DNA of 29,658 nucleotides from the NCBI GenBank assembly GCA_004554775.1, contig SFKI01000028.1, forward strand, positions 1 to 29,658. The letters run 5' to 3'. Shown in pieces: positions 1 through 7,665 of the stretch; within the stretch, counting starts at the first letter, position 1; every line of letters begins with the position of its first letter. The position numbers were made by a program, and so were the translations under genes. This DNA comes from Subdoligranulum variabile (lineage in GTDB: Bacteria; Bacillota; Clostridia; Oscillospirales; Ruminococcaceae). The notes beneath the pieces were generated by a model. The model saw only the letters and a list, made by a program, of their open reading frames with translations, was not told the DNA's origin and searched no databases.

Positions 1-1
1 T

Positions 2-589
2 TCCGAGCTGGGATTGTCCGCTGAAGCGGCACGGAACCTTTATACCGGCAGAACCAATCCGCAGGTGGTAAGCCGTCTGCTGGAAAACCGCCGCTTCGCG
101 CAGCTTACCAACATGATTGCTCTGTATTTTGATGATACCCTCGCCTCCGGTTTTGTGGTGCAGAACCAGATATTTCAAACGCTCAGTTCCATGCTGTTGG
201 GGACAGGGAAAGAACAGCCCGATGCCAGGAAAGCAGCCCAGCAAGCAGCACAGGTTGCCGCTCTGAATAAGATGCCCGTCTATCAGGCAGACCTGACCAA
301 TATCCAAAATCAGTTTATGGCTGTTTTGCGGGAGATCAAAAAAGAAATCGGCGCAGAAACAGGGGAGCCGCTGACCAAAGAAGTGGTGGAACAGATGTAT
401 TCGGAAACGATGAAAGAGCAGGATGCGCTGCATCCATCCGTTTCGCCGGAACAGTTTGTGGATTTAATTATTGCCAGTGTCTCCGGGATGGAACTTGCCG
501 ACGCCGATTCTCTTGGTGAAGTGCGGCAGGCGCTTCTTCACATGGTACAACGGATGGCGGAACAGGATCATGAAGCCAAAAACAAATGA
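2..589 (+). CDS. C-terminal part of an unidentified accessory protein (cut by window edge)
   Basis: The frame is open to the left edge, so the start is probably outside; a TTG at 14 is available but has no convincing ribosome-binding site. About 195 residues are visible. They are mostly helical and hydrophilic, with an Ala/Gln-rich stretch near 230-280 nt (KAAQQAAQVAALNK) and no membrane segment or recognisable catalytic motif. The stop at 587-589 overlaps the start of the sigma-factor gene by 20 bases, so the two are translationally coupled and probably share an operon. I do not recognise the family. Position beside a small sigma factor fits a mobile-element protein, but that is inference only. 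Confidence 0.6.
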   Translation, partial: SELGLSAEAARNLYTGRTNPQVVSRLLENRRFAQLTNMIALYFDDTLASGFVVQNQIFQTLSSMLLGTGKEQPDARKAAQQAAQVAALNKMPVYQADLTNIQNQFMAVLREIKKEIGAETGEPLTKEVVEQMYSETMKEQDALHPSVSPEQFVDLIIASVSGMELADADSLGEVRQALLHMVQRMAEQDHEAKNK

Positions 590-1232
590 GCAGCTCTGCG
601 TACTGGCTCAGCGAGGGGATGCACAGGCGCAGGAGCAGCTGGTTCAAAATAATCTGGGATACATACAAAAGGTTGCAAATGAATTGTATCAAAGCGTGGG
701 GCTGGGCAACAGTGAGCTTGGTATTGACCACGATGATCTGATTCAGGAGGGAAGCATCGGCTTGCTTCGTGCAATCTCCCTGTACGACCCAGACAAGAAT
801 ATAAAGTTCCTGACCTATGCCGGACAAGCCATCCGCAATGCTATGATGGATTTGATTTCTGCCGCCTTTGCCACCTTTGAGCAGCGGCTGCAATCAAAAG
901 AGGATAGCTTTCCTATGGAACGGGTCAATCTGGACGATCTGCTCCCCGGCGAGGACTCCATGCAGCGTTCCGAGCTGATTGCGGATCCTTATGCGGCGGA
1001 ACCTGAGAAGATCATGATTGAAGAAGAAAACCGGCGGGAGCTGTACGAGGGCCTGAGACGCATCTCCGCAAGAGACAGGGCATACCTCCTGTACCGATTT
1101 GGCTTTGAGGACGATCTGGAACACCCTCTGATTGGGACGGCACTGCATTTCCATCTCAGCGAAAGCCGGGCAAAATTGACCGAGGCTCTGGCGCTGGACA
1201 ATCTATGGCTGGAACTGCCGTGGTGGTTTTAA
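570..1232 (+). CDS. Sigma-70 family RNA polymerase sigma factor (mobile-element type)
   Basis: A 220-residue protein of sigma-70 type, expected to bind core RNA polymerase and direct it to particular promoters. Region 2 is clear at residues 8-100, with the diagnostic DDLIQEGSIGLLRAI followed by YDPDKNIKFLTYAGQAIRNAM. Residues 155-212 look like a degenerate region 4 helix-turn-helix (LIGTALHFHLSESRAKLTEAL). Region 1.1 and a full region 3 are missing, as in small accessory sigma factors. I chose ATG 570 because it has an upstream purine-rich site (ACAGGA); the frame is open further upstream to 471, but that lies well inside the previous gene. Small sigma factors of this kind are common in conjugative elements of Firmicutes. 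The promoters it recognises are unknown. A strong terminator follows. Confidence 0.85.
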   Translation: MKPKTNEQLCVLAQRGDAQAQEQLVQNNLGYIQKVANELYQSVGLGNSELGIDHDDLIQEGSIGLLRAISLYDPDKNIKFLTYAGQAIRNAMMDLISAAFATFEQRLQSKEDSFPMERVNLDDLLPGEDSMQRSELIADPYAAEPEKIMIEEENRRELYEGLRRISARDRAYLLYRFGFEDDLEHPLIGTALHFHLSESRAKLTEALALDNLWLELPWWF

Positions 1233-1289
1233 CGGTGGATGCTGCGGCAGAACGGGGGTTTTTGATATACCTTTGTTCCGCTGCTGACC

Positions 1290-1331
1290 GGCTGGAAGAA
1301 GCTGCTTTTCGCATCTTCTTCCAGCCTTTTT
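1290..1331 (+). terminator. Rho-independent terminator after sigma factor gene
   Basis: A perfect 12-bp stem, GGCTGGAAGAAG (1290-1301) with CTTCTTCCAGCC (1315-1326), has a 13-nt loop and is followed by TTTTT. It lies 58 bases after the sigma-factor stop. Confidence 0.85.
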
Positions 1332-1614
1332 CTGTTGCTCAGACTGCCCCGTTTATGGGACAACCTTTCCCCCAAGAACGCCGGAATTGCAGCACAGATT
1401 CAAGAGTGTGCTACATTCCCGGCTGCCATCCGCTCCACAAAGGTATAACACACTAGACTTTCCTACGGAAAATCGTGTGCCAAGGTGGACGCTGTCCCCT
1501 TTGGATACCCCTGCCAAGGGCAACGCTGTTTCCCTTTGGATACCTCCCGCATTTTCTGCGACCGTGAGTACCCAAACTGCAAAAATGCAGTTCGGATACC
1601 ACTTCTTGAAAATG
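1332..1614. other. Non-coding interval with short direct repeats and a hairpin
   Basis: No convincing gene is present; the short open frames here lack ribosome-binding sites and overlap one another. The 13-mer CCCTTTGGATACC occurs twice (1497-1509 and 1532-1544, 35 bp apart), each preceded by GCTGT. A 7-bp hairpin, AACTGCA/TGCAGTT, lies at 1575-1592. The function is unknown. The interval separates two convergent transcription units inside the accessory region. Confidence 0.5.
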
Positions 1615-1662
1615 AAAAACCGCTGCAATTCTTATCCTGTGCGGGGATGAAAATTGTAGCGG
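1615..1662 (-). terminator. Terminator of the HTH/SPFH operon
   Basis: Read on the minus strand, CCGCTACAATT (1662-1652) pairs with AATTGCAGCGG (1630-1620), 11 bp with one G-U pair. The loop contains a further ATCC/GGAT pairing, and the stem is followed by TTTTTCATTTT. It lies 40 bases past the stop of the 679-aa gene. Confidence 0.65.
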
Positions 1663-1702
1663 CTTTATTGTTCTGTCGAACTAATATCAGTGCAGGACGA
1701 CA

Positions 1703-3742
1703 TTAATAGTCTTTAATTGTTTTCGTGGCTCTGAGGCTCAACGCATCATCCAAATCTGTTGTGGAGTATTTATAATCAAAGCCGTTTTGGTCAACCATTA
1801 TCAGAGTTTCAGGATGATCTACATATTTGAAGTGCAGACTATAAGACCATTCGTCACCGCCATCATGATACGTAATGATTACTTTGTCATTTAACGTACC
1901 GGAGTCAATCTTGAGCCGGTCACAGGTTGAATCGCCGTTTCCGTCTGTAAAGTAATATACATATCCTTCATCAAAGTCGATTATCCAGTAGATGTCGTAA
2001 GAATTTCCTCTGTCTCTATAAGAGAACACACCGGAATTGCCTTCCTTAGCAGCTTCATAGGTGTTAGTAGAGTAGAATACAGGGCTATCTTCTTCAACAT
2101 TAGGTGTTTCGCTTTCGACAGGCTTATTCGGGTCATCTTCTTCCTTCATATGATATGTGATCACGATAGGTGCATCTTTCTTGAAAATATCTCCCTGATC
2201 AAAATCCGTTTTCCCATCTACAGAAATGTTTTCTATCTCACCTTCATCTGTCCATCCCAACACAATGTCATAGAGTATTTCAAAAGAAATATTGGTGAAC
2301 CCAGCATCGGTTAGTTCCTTTTGCACATCTTCGTAGTTATCAAATTTATACGAGGAAGCGGATTGCGGCATTGGCGCTTCATCTTCGCCATATTCAGCAA
2401 TGGTACCTACAATGGTTTCCACATCAATCTTAGTACTTGTACAGGAAATTTTGTACCTGAGTGATTCATCTTGATGAATATCAATCACTACCGTTCCTGT
2501 AACCTCATCATCTTCTGCATTCACAAATCTTATTTCATATGTGCCTTTGGACATAGTCACAGCAAAGGTTTCAGTAGTTCCGTGGTCGATAGTGCCCTCA
2601 AATGAATCATCAATGTAGACATCTACATCATATTTGCTAAATGCCCAGTTCTCCACGCATTCAATTTCAATGGATACTTCATACTCCGGTTCATCCACGG
2701 AAATGGAAATTACACTGTTACCCTGATACGAAACAGACAGTTTGTATCCTTCGCTGTTTTCTGCGGAATAGGATTCATCGGACTCATAGGCATCGATATT
2801 GAAACCCCTATCAGCACATGCCGCCACATAATTCTTAAACTCATCAATCGGGGTATTGCTTACATAAGCCTGAAAACCCTTATCGTCATCTTGCGTGATT
2901 TCTCCTGTTGTTGAAGCTGGAACTGGTAGCATACTTGCGATTATACTGTCAGGCCATACAAGCGTTCCATATTGCTCGGCAGCGTCAACGCCGATATGCA
3001 TTTTGCTGTTGCTTTCATCATAGTACAAGGATAATTTGTAGCCGTCAGCATTATATGCGTAATAGGATTGCTCAGACTGGTCGGCTTCAACGGTAAATCC
3101 CTTTTCCTTGCAGGCGTCAACATATTCGCCGTAGTCTGCTGCGCTGGTTCTATACACATACAATGACAAATACTCGCTGGAGTTCCCTATAATTTCTCCA
3201 AAACGCGATTCAGGTTCGGGAACAACATCTGCCAACAGAATGTCAGACCAAGCAAACTTTTCAGCGTCGCCATAATCCAGCTTAAACAAGCTCACGTACG
3301 GCACTAACAGGACGACGGCAAGTGCCAGAGCGACAAAATGAATCCAGCTCTTTGGCACTTTAATGATTTGCTTCTTCATAAGAAGCGCAGCTACGGTCAG
3401 CACGATTTGCAATACCGCAATGATACCGGCAGCGGTTTTCCCAAAAAGAAACGCCACAAGACACAGCAACACAAATACAGCAATTGCAACTGTTGTGACT
3501 TTGCTGTATGTATTCAGCTTACGCCACTTATCAGATGCCTTATCTTTGATTTTATCAGCCAAAGACTTTGGGGCATCGGATCTCGGAGTGCTTGCATTGG
3601 CTGGTTCGCTTTGAGAGGCATCAGGAGTTTCGTCATCTTCCACGATGGGGGGAGGTGTGGTTGCTTCTATTTTGTTGCCGCAGTATGAGCAAAATCTTGT
3701 GTCATCAGACAACTCTGCTCCGCACTTAGAACATTTAATCAT
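1703..3742 (-). CDS. Zinc-ribbon membrane protein with duplicated DUF6591-like module and PASTA-like region
   Basis: A 679-residue protein, last gene of the operon. Residues 4-21 form a zinc ribbon (CSKC...CSYC). A low-complexity linker is followed by three likely membrane segments (about 83-101, 103-122 and 134-153). The remaining ~525 residues are probably extracytoplasmic. They contain two copies of a ~90-residue module (about 165-255 and 262-352; shared pattern EY/FKxYVxAC-x-x-[KR]GF-x-x-x-A...GYKLSxxY) resembling DUF6591. A beta-rich PEGA-like part (355-435), a PASTA-like region (464-533, ending in a DAPIVITYH strand) and a final unassigned domain follow. The ATG has a good AAAGGAGAT site, and the gene starts 14 bases after the SPFH gene. 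The role is unknown; a membrane sensor or anchor for the SPFH partner is an inference. Confidence 0.85.
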   Translation of the reverse strand: MIKCSKCGAELSDDTRFCSYCGNKIEATTPPPIVEDDETPDASQSEPANASTPRSDAPKSLADKIKDKASDKWRKLNTYSKVTTVAIAVFVLLCLVAFLFGKTAAGIIAVLQIVLTVAALLMKKQIIKVPKSWIHFVALALAVVLLVPYVSLFKLDYGDAEKFAWSDILLADVVPEPESRFGEIIGNSSEYLSLYVYRTSAADYGEYVDACKEKGFTVEADQSEQSYYAYNADGYKLSLYYDESNSKMHIGVDAAEQYGTLVWPDSIIASMLPVPASTTGEITQDDDKGFQAYVSNTPIDEFKNYVAACADRGFNIDAYESDESYSAENSEGYKLSVSYQGNSVISISVDEPEYEVSIEIECVENWAFSKYDVDVYIDDSFEGTIDHGTTETFAVTMSKGTYEIRFVNAEDDEVTGTVVIDIHQDESLRYKISCTSTKIDVETIVGTIAEYGEDEAPMPQSASSYKFDNYEDVQKELTDAGFTNISFEILYDIVLGWTDEGEIENISVDGKTDFDQGDIFKKDAPIVITYHMKEEDDPNKPVESETPNVEEDSPVFYSTNTYEAAKEGNSGVFSYRDRGNSYDIYWIIDFDEGYVYYFTDGNGDSTCDRLKIDSGTLNDKVIITYHDGGDEWSYSLHFKYVDHPETLIMVDQNGFDYKYSTTDLDDALSLRATKTIKDY

Positions 3743-3756
3743 CTCTCTGATCTCCT

Positions 3757-5073
3757 TTATTCTTTTGTTGGGGGAATAGGCGGCATAGTGACGAATAGGT
3801 TTTTCAATTCATCGACTGTTCCTGCCTTTACCCATTGTGCCATACCGGCTTTCCAAACCAAACTATTTGCTGTTAGTTGCTCAGTGGCTGCCATTTGTGC
3901 AAGCACAGACATATCAAACGGTCCCGTAGCTTGTCCGTTGACCGCAACGTAATATGCAACCGTCGGAATAGGTGGCGGGGTTGTATTGGGTTGCCCCATA
4001 CCACCCATCATATTGTTCATGGCTCCGGCAATGTTCTGGCCGACAGCCCCACCAACAGCCATGCCCGCCATCATAGCTGCTATATTGAAGCCTTCACCAC
4101 TGCCGCCTAAGTTCACATCACCCGCTCCGATAGCCCCCATCTGTCCAAGAGCCTGTGCACCTGCGACACCAACTTCCGCCTGCTTTTCCACCTGAAAAGC
4201 ACCGATATTTGCGGATTGTGTCTGCTTATGCATAGTGTACTGACCTTCTTGCCGCTGAATGCGAAGGCGTTCCACATAATCTTGTGTCTCCGCCGCAATT
4301 CTCGTTGAGGCAATATCTTTTGTGACGGCCATAAGCTGGCGATAGCCATCACTGGATTTGTCGATCTCTATTGCTCCAATATCAACACCCGAAACGAGAA
4401 CGCCAAAATTTTCTTTTAGTCTTTCGCTGAGATCATATTCGATCACATCATTGATTTGAGCGATTTTGCTTTCAAGCTGGATAACCGGAATGTTATTAGC
4501 GGCAGGGGCATTAGCAACAGTATCCTTCACATACCGGCTGACTGCATCACGGATTTGGTGCTGAAAGCTCTCAAGATTAAAACTGTTTAGCCGATGCAGC
4601 TTAATAAATTCTCTGTAATCAGCAATGCTGAAGCTGACCGTGCCTCTAACCGCAACAGGCACACCAAAATCTGAAAATCGGGGGTCATATACATCAAAAA
4701 ACGGAACACCAAACTTCACTTGGATAATACGAGCGAGGTTAATAAAATAAACCTCCGCTTGAAAAGGCGTACCGCCCTCATATGCAAGTCCCACAAGCCC
4801 TGCAAAAACAGGAAGGTTTGCTGTGTTGAGGATTACGTCACACGGCCCCTCAATATACTCCTGCGTGATTCCGTCATACTGTGAGTAGACAAATACCGCC
4901 ACTTCACCATCCTTAACCCGCAGAGAAGAACCCCAGCGAATAGCGTTTTCTCTGTCTCCCTCACCGAGCTGAACGCCTGAGGGATGCCATTTCCAAATCA
5001 GATATGACGGTTCATCGCAGCGAATTTCATCCATAAAACCGCCATTTCTCTTGCTTTTGTCAAATAGAGACAT
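3757..5073 (-). CDS. SPFH-domain protein (YdjI / virion-core-like) with C-terminal GYF_2 domain
   Basis: A 438-residue protein. Residues ~20-260 match the cytosolic SPFH family of Bacillus YdjI: an IRWGSSLRVKDGEVAVFV strand near the N-terminus, FQAEVYFIN, an RGTVSFSI segment, and an ERLKENFGVLVSGVDIGAIEI helix-strand unit. A charged coiled segment follows, then an Ala/Gly/Met-rich stretch (about 315-360). The end (about 374-430) is a GYF_2/DUF4339 domain (YYVAVNGQATGPFD...SLVWKAGMAQWVKA), a small protein-binding fold. There is no membrane segment, so membrane association would depend on its neighbours. The start has two overlapping Shine-Dalgarno runs (AAGGAGGAAGGAG). In B. subtilis, YdjI works with zinc-ribbon membrane partners; the same pairing is seen here with 289-aa and 679-aa neighbours. 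Confidence 0.9.
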   Translation of the reverse strand: MSLFDKSKRNGGFMDEIRCDEPSYLIWKWHPSGVQLGEGDRENAIRWGSSLRVKDGEVAVFVYSQYDGITQEYIEGPCDVILNTANLPVFAGLVGLAYEGGTPFQAEVYFINLARIIQVKFGVPFFDVYDPRFSDFGVPVAVRGTVSFSIADYREFIKLHRLNSFNLESFQHQIRDAVSRYVKDTVANAPAANNIPVIQLESKIAQINDVIEYDLSERLKENFGVLVSGVDIGAIEIDKSSDGYRQLMAVTKDIASTRIAAETQDYVERLRIQRQEGQYTMHKQTQSANIGAFQVEKQAEVGVAGAQALGQMGAIGAGDVNLGGSGEGFNIAAMMAGMAVGGAVGQNIAGAMNNMMGGMGQPNTTPPPIPTVAYYVAVNGQATGPFDMSVLAQMAATEQLTANSLVWKAGMAQWVKAGTVDELKNLFVTMPPIPPTKE

Positions 5074-5096
5074 TCTCCTTCCTCCTTACAAACCGC

Positions 5097-5966
5097 CTAT
5101 CTTTTTTTGAATAGGATAGCCCCAATTATTACCAAAACCAAGACGCCTATAGAAATTGCGATTGTTGCAGCCGGATTCCAGAGCAAACCGATCAAGAAGA
5201 ACCAGCCAGCGACGCAACCTGCACCAATCAAAAAGCCTTTAATTTTCTTGTTTTTCAGTTCTTTCTTCTTGCGGTCATAGATGCTTTTGATCTGTGCAAA
5301 GTCAGGGTGTCCGCCCATGGAAATCTCAGCTCTCTGATAAACTTGATCCAACTTAGAGATCCATGCCTTTGTCACATCATCGTCAACGCCTTTCTTGACG
5401 TCTATATTCGAAGCAGCTAATATCATAAACTCCATAATATCCTCTTTTGTATTAGGAACGGAAAAGTTGATGATTAGCGATGCTTTCTCTCGGTTTTTCT
5501 GGCTCTCAAAGCGCTTGAGAGCTTCTTCGGCTTCATCTTCCTCTTTGAAGTCTTTGCCAAAAACCATCTTCATGACAGACTTCTTTTCCTCAAAGGCCGG
5601 CATTTTCTGTGCTGAAATGCGTTCCAATTTCAATGCAAGCTCTCGAACAGAAGTTGATGATCTAACATCTCGAATCTCATGACCACAAGTAGGGCAAACT
5701 GTAAGAAACGCTTCCAATGTCTCGCCGCAACTCGGACACTTATGTATATATCCCTCATAGACGGTCGTGCGTTCTGTCGGGTTTCCGGCAAGCGGTTCCT
5801 CTCGTCTTGCTTTCCGAGATCCTTGGGCATTGCCGACAACAACTTCACCACAATTCTTACAAAAGCGTGCCCCCTTGTCCAGCTTGGTCCCACAATACGG
5901 GCAAAAACACCTTTCTTTTTGATCGGTTGATTCTGCTTGATGTTTCTCGTCCCCAAACGCCGCCAT
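5097..5966 (-). CDS. Double zinc-ribbon protein with two C-terminal membrane segments
   Basis: A 289-residue protein. It has two zinc ribbons: Cys22/25 with Cys36/39, and Cys77/80 with Cys91/94. A charged helical central region (about 105-240) follows, then two membrane segments (about 244-263 and 266-286) and a basic KKR end. Zinc ribbons are therefore probably cytosolic and tethered to the membrane from the C-terminus. The ATG has an AGGAGATAGTCT site at good spacing. It lies 23 bases upstream of the SPFH gene in the same operon, so it is a plausible membrane tether for that protein, like the zinc-ribbon partners of Bacillus YdjI. That role is inferred from domain layout. No enzymatic motif is visible. 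Confidence 0.85.
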   Translation of the reverse strand: MAAFGDEKHQAESTDQKERCFCPYCGTKLDKGARFCKNCGEVVVGNAQGSRKARREEPLAGNPTERTTVYEGYIHKCPSCGETLEAFLTVCPTCGHEIRDVRSSTSVRELALKLERISAQKMPAFEEKKSVMKMVFGKDFKEEDEAEEALKRFESQKNREKASLIINFSVPNTKEDIMEFMILAASNIDVKKGVDDDVTKAWISKLDQVYQRAEISMGGHPDFAQIKSIYDRKKKELKNKKIKGFLIGAGCVAGWFFLIGLLWNPAATIAISIGVLVLVIIGAILFKKR

Positions 5967-5984
5967 AGACTATCTCCTCTTTTA

Positions 5985-6347
5985 TTAGTGATCAAAATCT
6001 GATATCGAATGTAGCAAATCGGAAGATACAAAATACGGATTATTTGTATCTCCAATTTTTTCGATAAGAACAGCATCTGCAGCTATTTCCAGAACACGAA
6101 ATGTGTCTCCGACTGCAAATTGTAACCCTTCGTTGCTCTTCCCAGCAGAATGCACCGTGTAAATTGTGGTATTCTCTTCTTTAACTACAAATCGTTTTTT
6201 TACAACTTTTGCAACTGCCTTTCCACCAGTTTCCGCAGTTCTTAAGACGATATATCCTCCAACAGCTACTGCGCCAAGAAATTGTAAGGGACCGCCCATT
6301 TTCTTTGCCCATGTTGTCATTTTCTGGTATAACCCTAAATTACTCAT
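5985..6347 (-). CDS. Small membrane-associated protein of unknown function
   Basis: A 120-residue protein, second gene of the operon. A basic amphipathic N-terminus (KMTTWAKKMGG) leads into one likely membrane segment (about 22-38). The remainder (about 50-115) is beta-rich, with a TIYTVHSAGKSNEGLQFAVGDTFRVLEI stretch that may be a small SH3-like barrel; this fold guess is weak. The ATG is preceded by AGGAGA at 7-8 bases. It sits 18 bases upstream of the zinc-ribbon gene and 45 bases downstream of the repressor gene. I do not recognise the family. Confidence 0.75.
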   Translation of the reverse strand: MSNLGLYQKMTTWAKKMGGPLQFLGAVAVGGYIVLRTAETGGKAVAKVVKKRFVVKEENTTIYTVHSAGKSNEGLQFAVGDTFRVLEIAADAVLIEKIGDTNNPYFVSSDLLHSISDFDH

Positions 6348-6392
6348 AATATGTTCTCCTCTGAAATGTTCAGATTATGCCGTATGACAGAC

Positions 6393-6605
6393 TTACTCGC
6401 CTTCAACCTTCACGGCATCGCAAATATCTCCGATGTTACAATCCAAATATTCACATATTCTCAGCAGGACAGATAGCGCAACTTCTTCATTTTTACGAAG
6501 TTTTGTCATCGTTCCGGTTGCAATGTTCAAATCCTTTCTGAGCGTAGCGGGAGTAATTTCCTTTTCAATGAGTAATATCCAAAGCTTTTTATAACTAATT
6601 CTCAC
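6393..6605 (-). CDS. Cro/CI-type helix-turn-helix transcriptional regulator
   Basis: A 70-residue, single-domain HTH protein (HTH_26 / YozG-like). It has the pattern YKKLWILLIEKEI-TPATLRKDLNIATGTMTKLRKNEEVALSVLLRICEYLDCNIGDI. It is expected to bind DNA as a dimer. I chose the GTG at 6605 because AGAAGG lies 8 bases upstream; another GTG at 6614 in the same frame sits directly on that site and is unlikely. It is the first gene of the operon, directly behind a consensus promoter that contains a short dyad between -35 and -10. That layout suggests autoregulation of the whole operon, which remains untested. Confidence 0.85.
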   Translation of the reverse strand: MRISYKKLWILLIEKEITPATLRKDLNIATGTMTKLRKNEEVALSVLLRICEYLDCNIGDICDAVKVEGE

Positions 6606-6647
6606 ATCACACACCTTCTACACATTGTGACTGCCTACTTACAATAT

Positions 6648-6676
6648 AGTATAACCTTATATCGCCAAAACGTCAA
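6648..6676 (-). promoter_or_regulatory. Promoter of HTH/zinc-ribbon/SPFH operon with possible operator
   Basis: On the minus strand, TTGACG (6676-6671) is followed by a 17-base spacer and TATACT (6653-6648). The dyad TATAA-2-TTATA (6650-6661) overlaps the -10 box and spacer, a plausible binding site for the repressor encoded just downstream. Confidence 0.75.
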
Positions 6677-6735
6677 TATATTTCTCTTGAAGTAACATGA
6701 ATATCGCAACTTCTTGCGATACTACACATATAAAA

Positions 6736-6765
6736 TCCCCTGATAGACAAATGACTATCAGGGGA
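6736..6765 (-). terminator. Hairpin terminator after the 249-aa gene
   Basis: An 11-bp perfect stem (CCCCTGATAG / CTATCAGGGG plus one A-T pair) with an 8-nt loop. On the minus strand it is followed by TTTTATA, a modest U-tract. It isolates the 249-aa gene from the downstream operon promoter. Confidence 0.6.
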
Positions 6766-6812
6766 AAATTATAAAGGAATCATATTGTTAATAATTATCA
6801 AATCACTATACC

Positions 6813-7562
6813 TTACATTGCTCCATTACCGTTAAGTACAACCTCATTATCGTTGAATACTCTGTCGAGATCTTCCCATGTCGCCGGTTCAGCAATACTA
6901 AGTGGTACTATTTGCGAGTAAGAAACTATTCGTGTTCTCCCGCCCATTCCTTCATCAAAATTCAAACTGTTTGATTTCAACGCTTTTGCAAAGCCAGACA
7001 ACACATAGTCCACACCGCCATGTTCTTTTTCTTGTTGGTCAAACAAGCCGTACTGATACAACGAAGAAACCATGGCAGTCAATGCCGTCTTTTCTTCGTA
7101 GTCAAACAAAGCAATATACTCTAATTCTTCAGGTGTACACATTGTTAGAAATCTCGCAAGTTTGTAGTACAAAGCGTCTTCCATATCGGTTAGCAAATAG
7201 CATCTTGTAAGCTGTGCAAAAAAATCAACTTTTTTGTCGTCATTGATTTCATTTATAAGGTGAATTTGTTTCTTGACAAATTTCTCATAATCGCCATTGC
7301 CTAAGCAGAATTTCTCCGCCATTTTTACTTGCTCACTATAATCCCTAAAGGTGCCAAACATATATCTCTGCATTTTGTCCCAAAACAATACCGTAGGTGC
7401 ATGAAAAACCAAATTTTTTATATCGTTAGCGCTGTCAAGCAACGCACCAGCATCTCCTAACGAAACAGCCTTAACAATATTCCAAAATCCATCTCCGGCA
7501 TAGCTCTGAATATCAGTATCTTTCAAAATAGCCGTTAAAGCTGTGACTTGCTTCTCAAACAT
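6813..7562 (-). CDS. Unidentified 249-aa helical protein
   Basis: A 249-residue protein from ATG 7562, chosen because GGAGG lies 7 bases upstream. The open frame extends to 7676, but that would overlap the DUF6061 gene stop and lacks a site. It has predominantly helical, acidic, soluble character, with no signal peptide or clear membrane segment; MFEKQVTALTAILKDTDIQ begins it and the C-terminal ~70 residues contain an RTRIVSYSQIVPLSIAEPATWEDL stretch. I recognise no family. It has its own likely -10 box and a downstream hairpin, so it is probably a single-gene unit of the accessory region. Immunity, stress or phage-related roles cannot be told apart from sequence alone. Confidence 0.75.
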   Translation of the reverse strand: MFEKQVTALTAILKDTDIQSYAGDGFWNIVKAVSLGDAGALLDSANDIKNLVFHAPTVLFWDKMQRYMFGTFRDYSEQVKMAEKFCLGNGDYEKFVKKQIHLINEINDDKKVDFFAQLTRCYLLTDMEDALYYKLARFLTMCTPEELEYIALFDYEEKTALTAMVSSLYQYGLFDQQEKEHGGVDYVLSGFAKALKSNSLNFDEGMGGRTRIVSYSQIVPLSIAEPATWEDLDRVFNDNEVVLNGNGAM

Positions 7563-7593
7563 TTTATTCCTCCATTCTGATTGATTTGAGTGC

Positions 7594-7599
7594 ATTATA
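7594..7599 (-). promoter_or_regulatory. Possible -10 box for the 249-aa gene
   Basis: A consensus TATAAT reads on the minus strand about 32 bases before the ATG at 7562. No good -35 hexamer is seen at 16-18 bases, so this is a weak call. Confidence 0.35.
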
Positions 7600-7665
7600 T
7601 TGTGTCGTATATTGAATAAAACTAATGTCATAGCATCACAAAAACACAGGTAAAGAAGCTGTCTG

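Noticed and set aside
471..569. 33-codon upstream extension of the sigma factor
   Set aside because: Lies wholly inside the preceding gene and precedes the conserved start of the family; ATG 570 is better placed.
1353..1706. Several overlapping short frames after the sigma-factor gene
   Set aside because: No ribosome-binding sites, overlap in several phases, and terminator hairpins run through the region.
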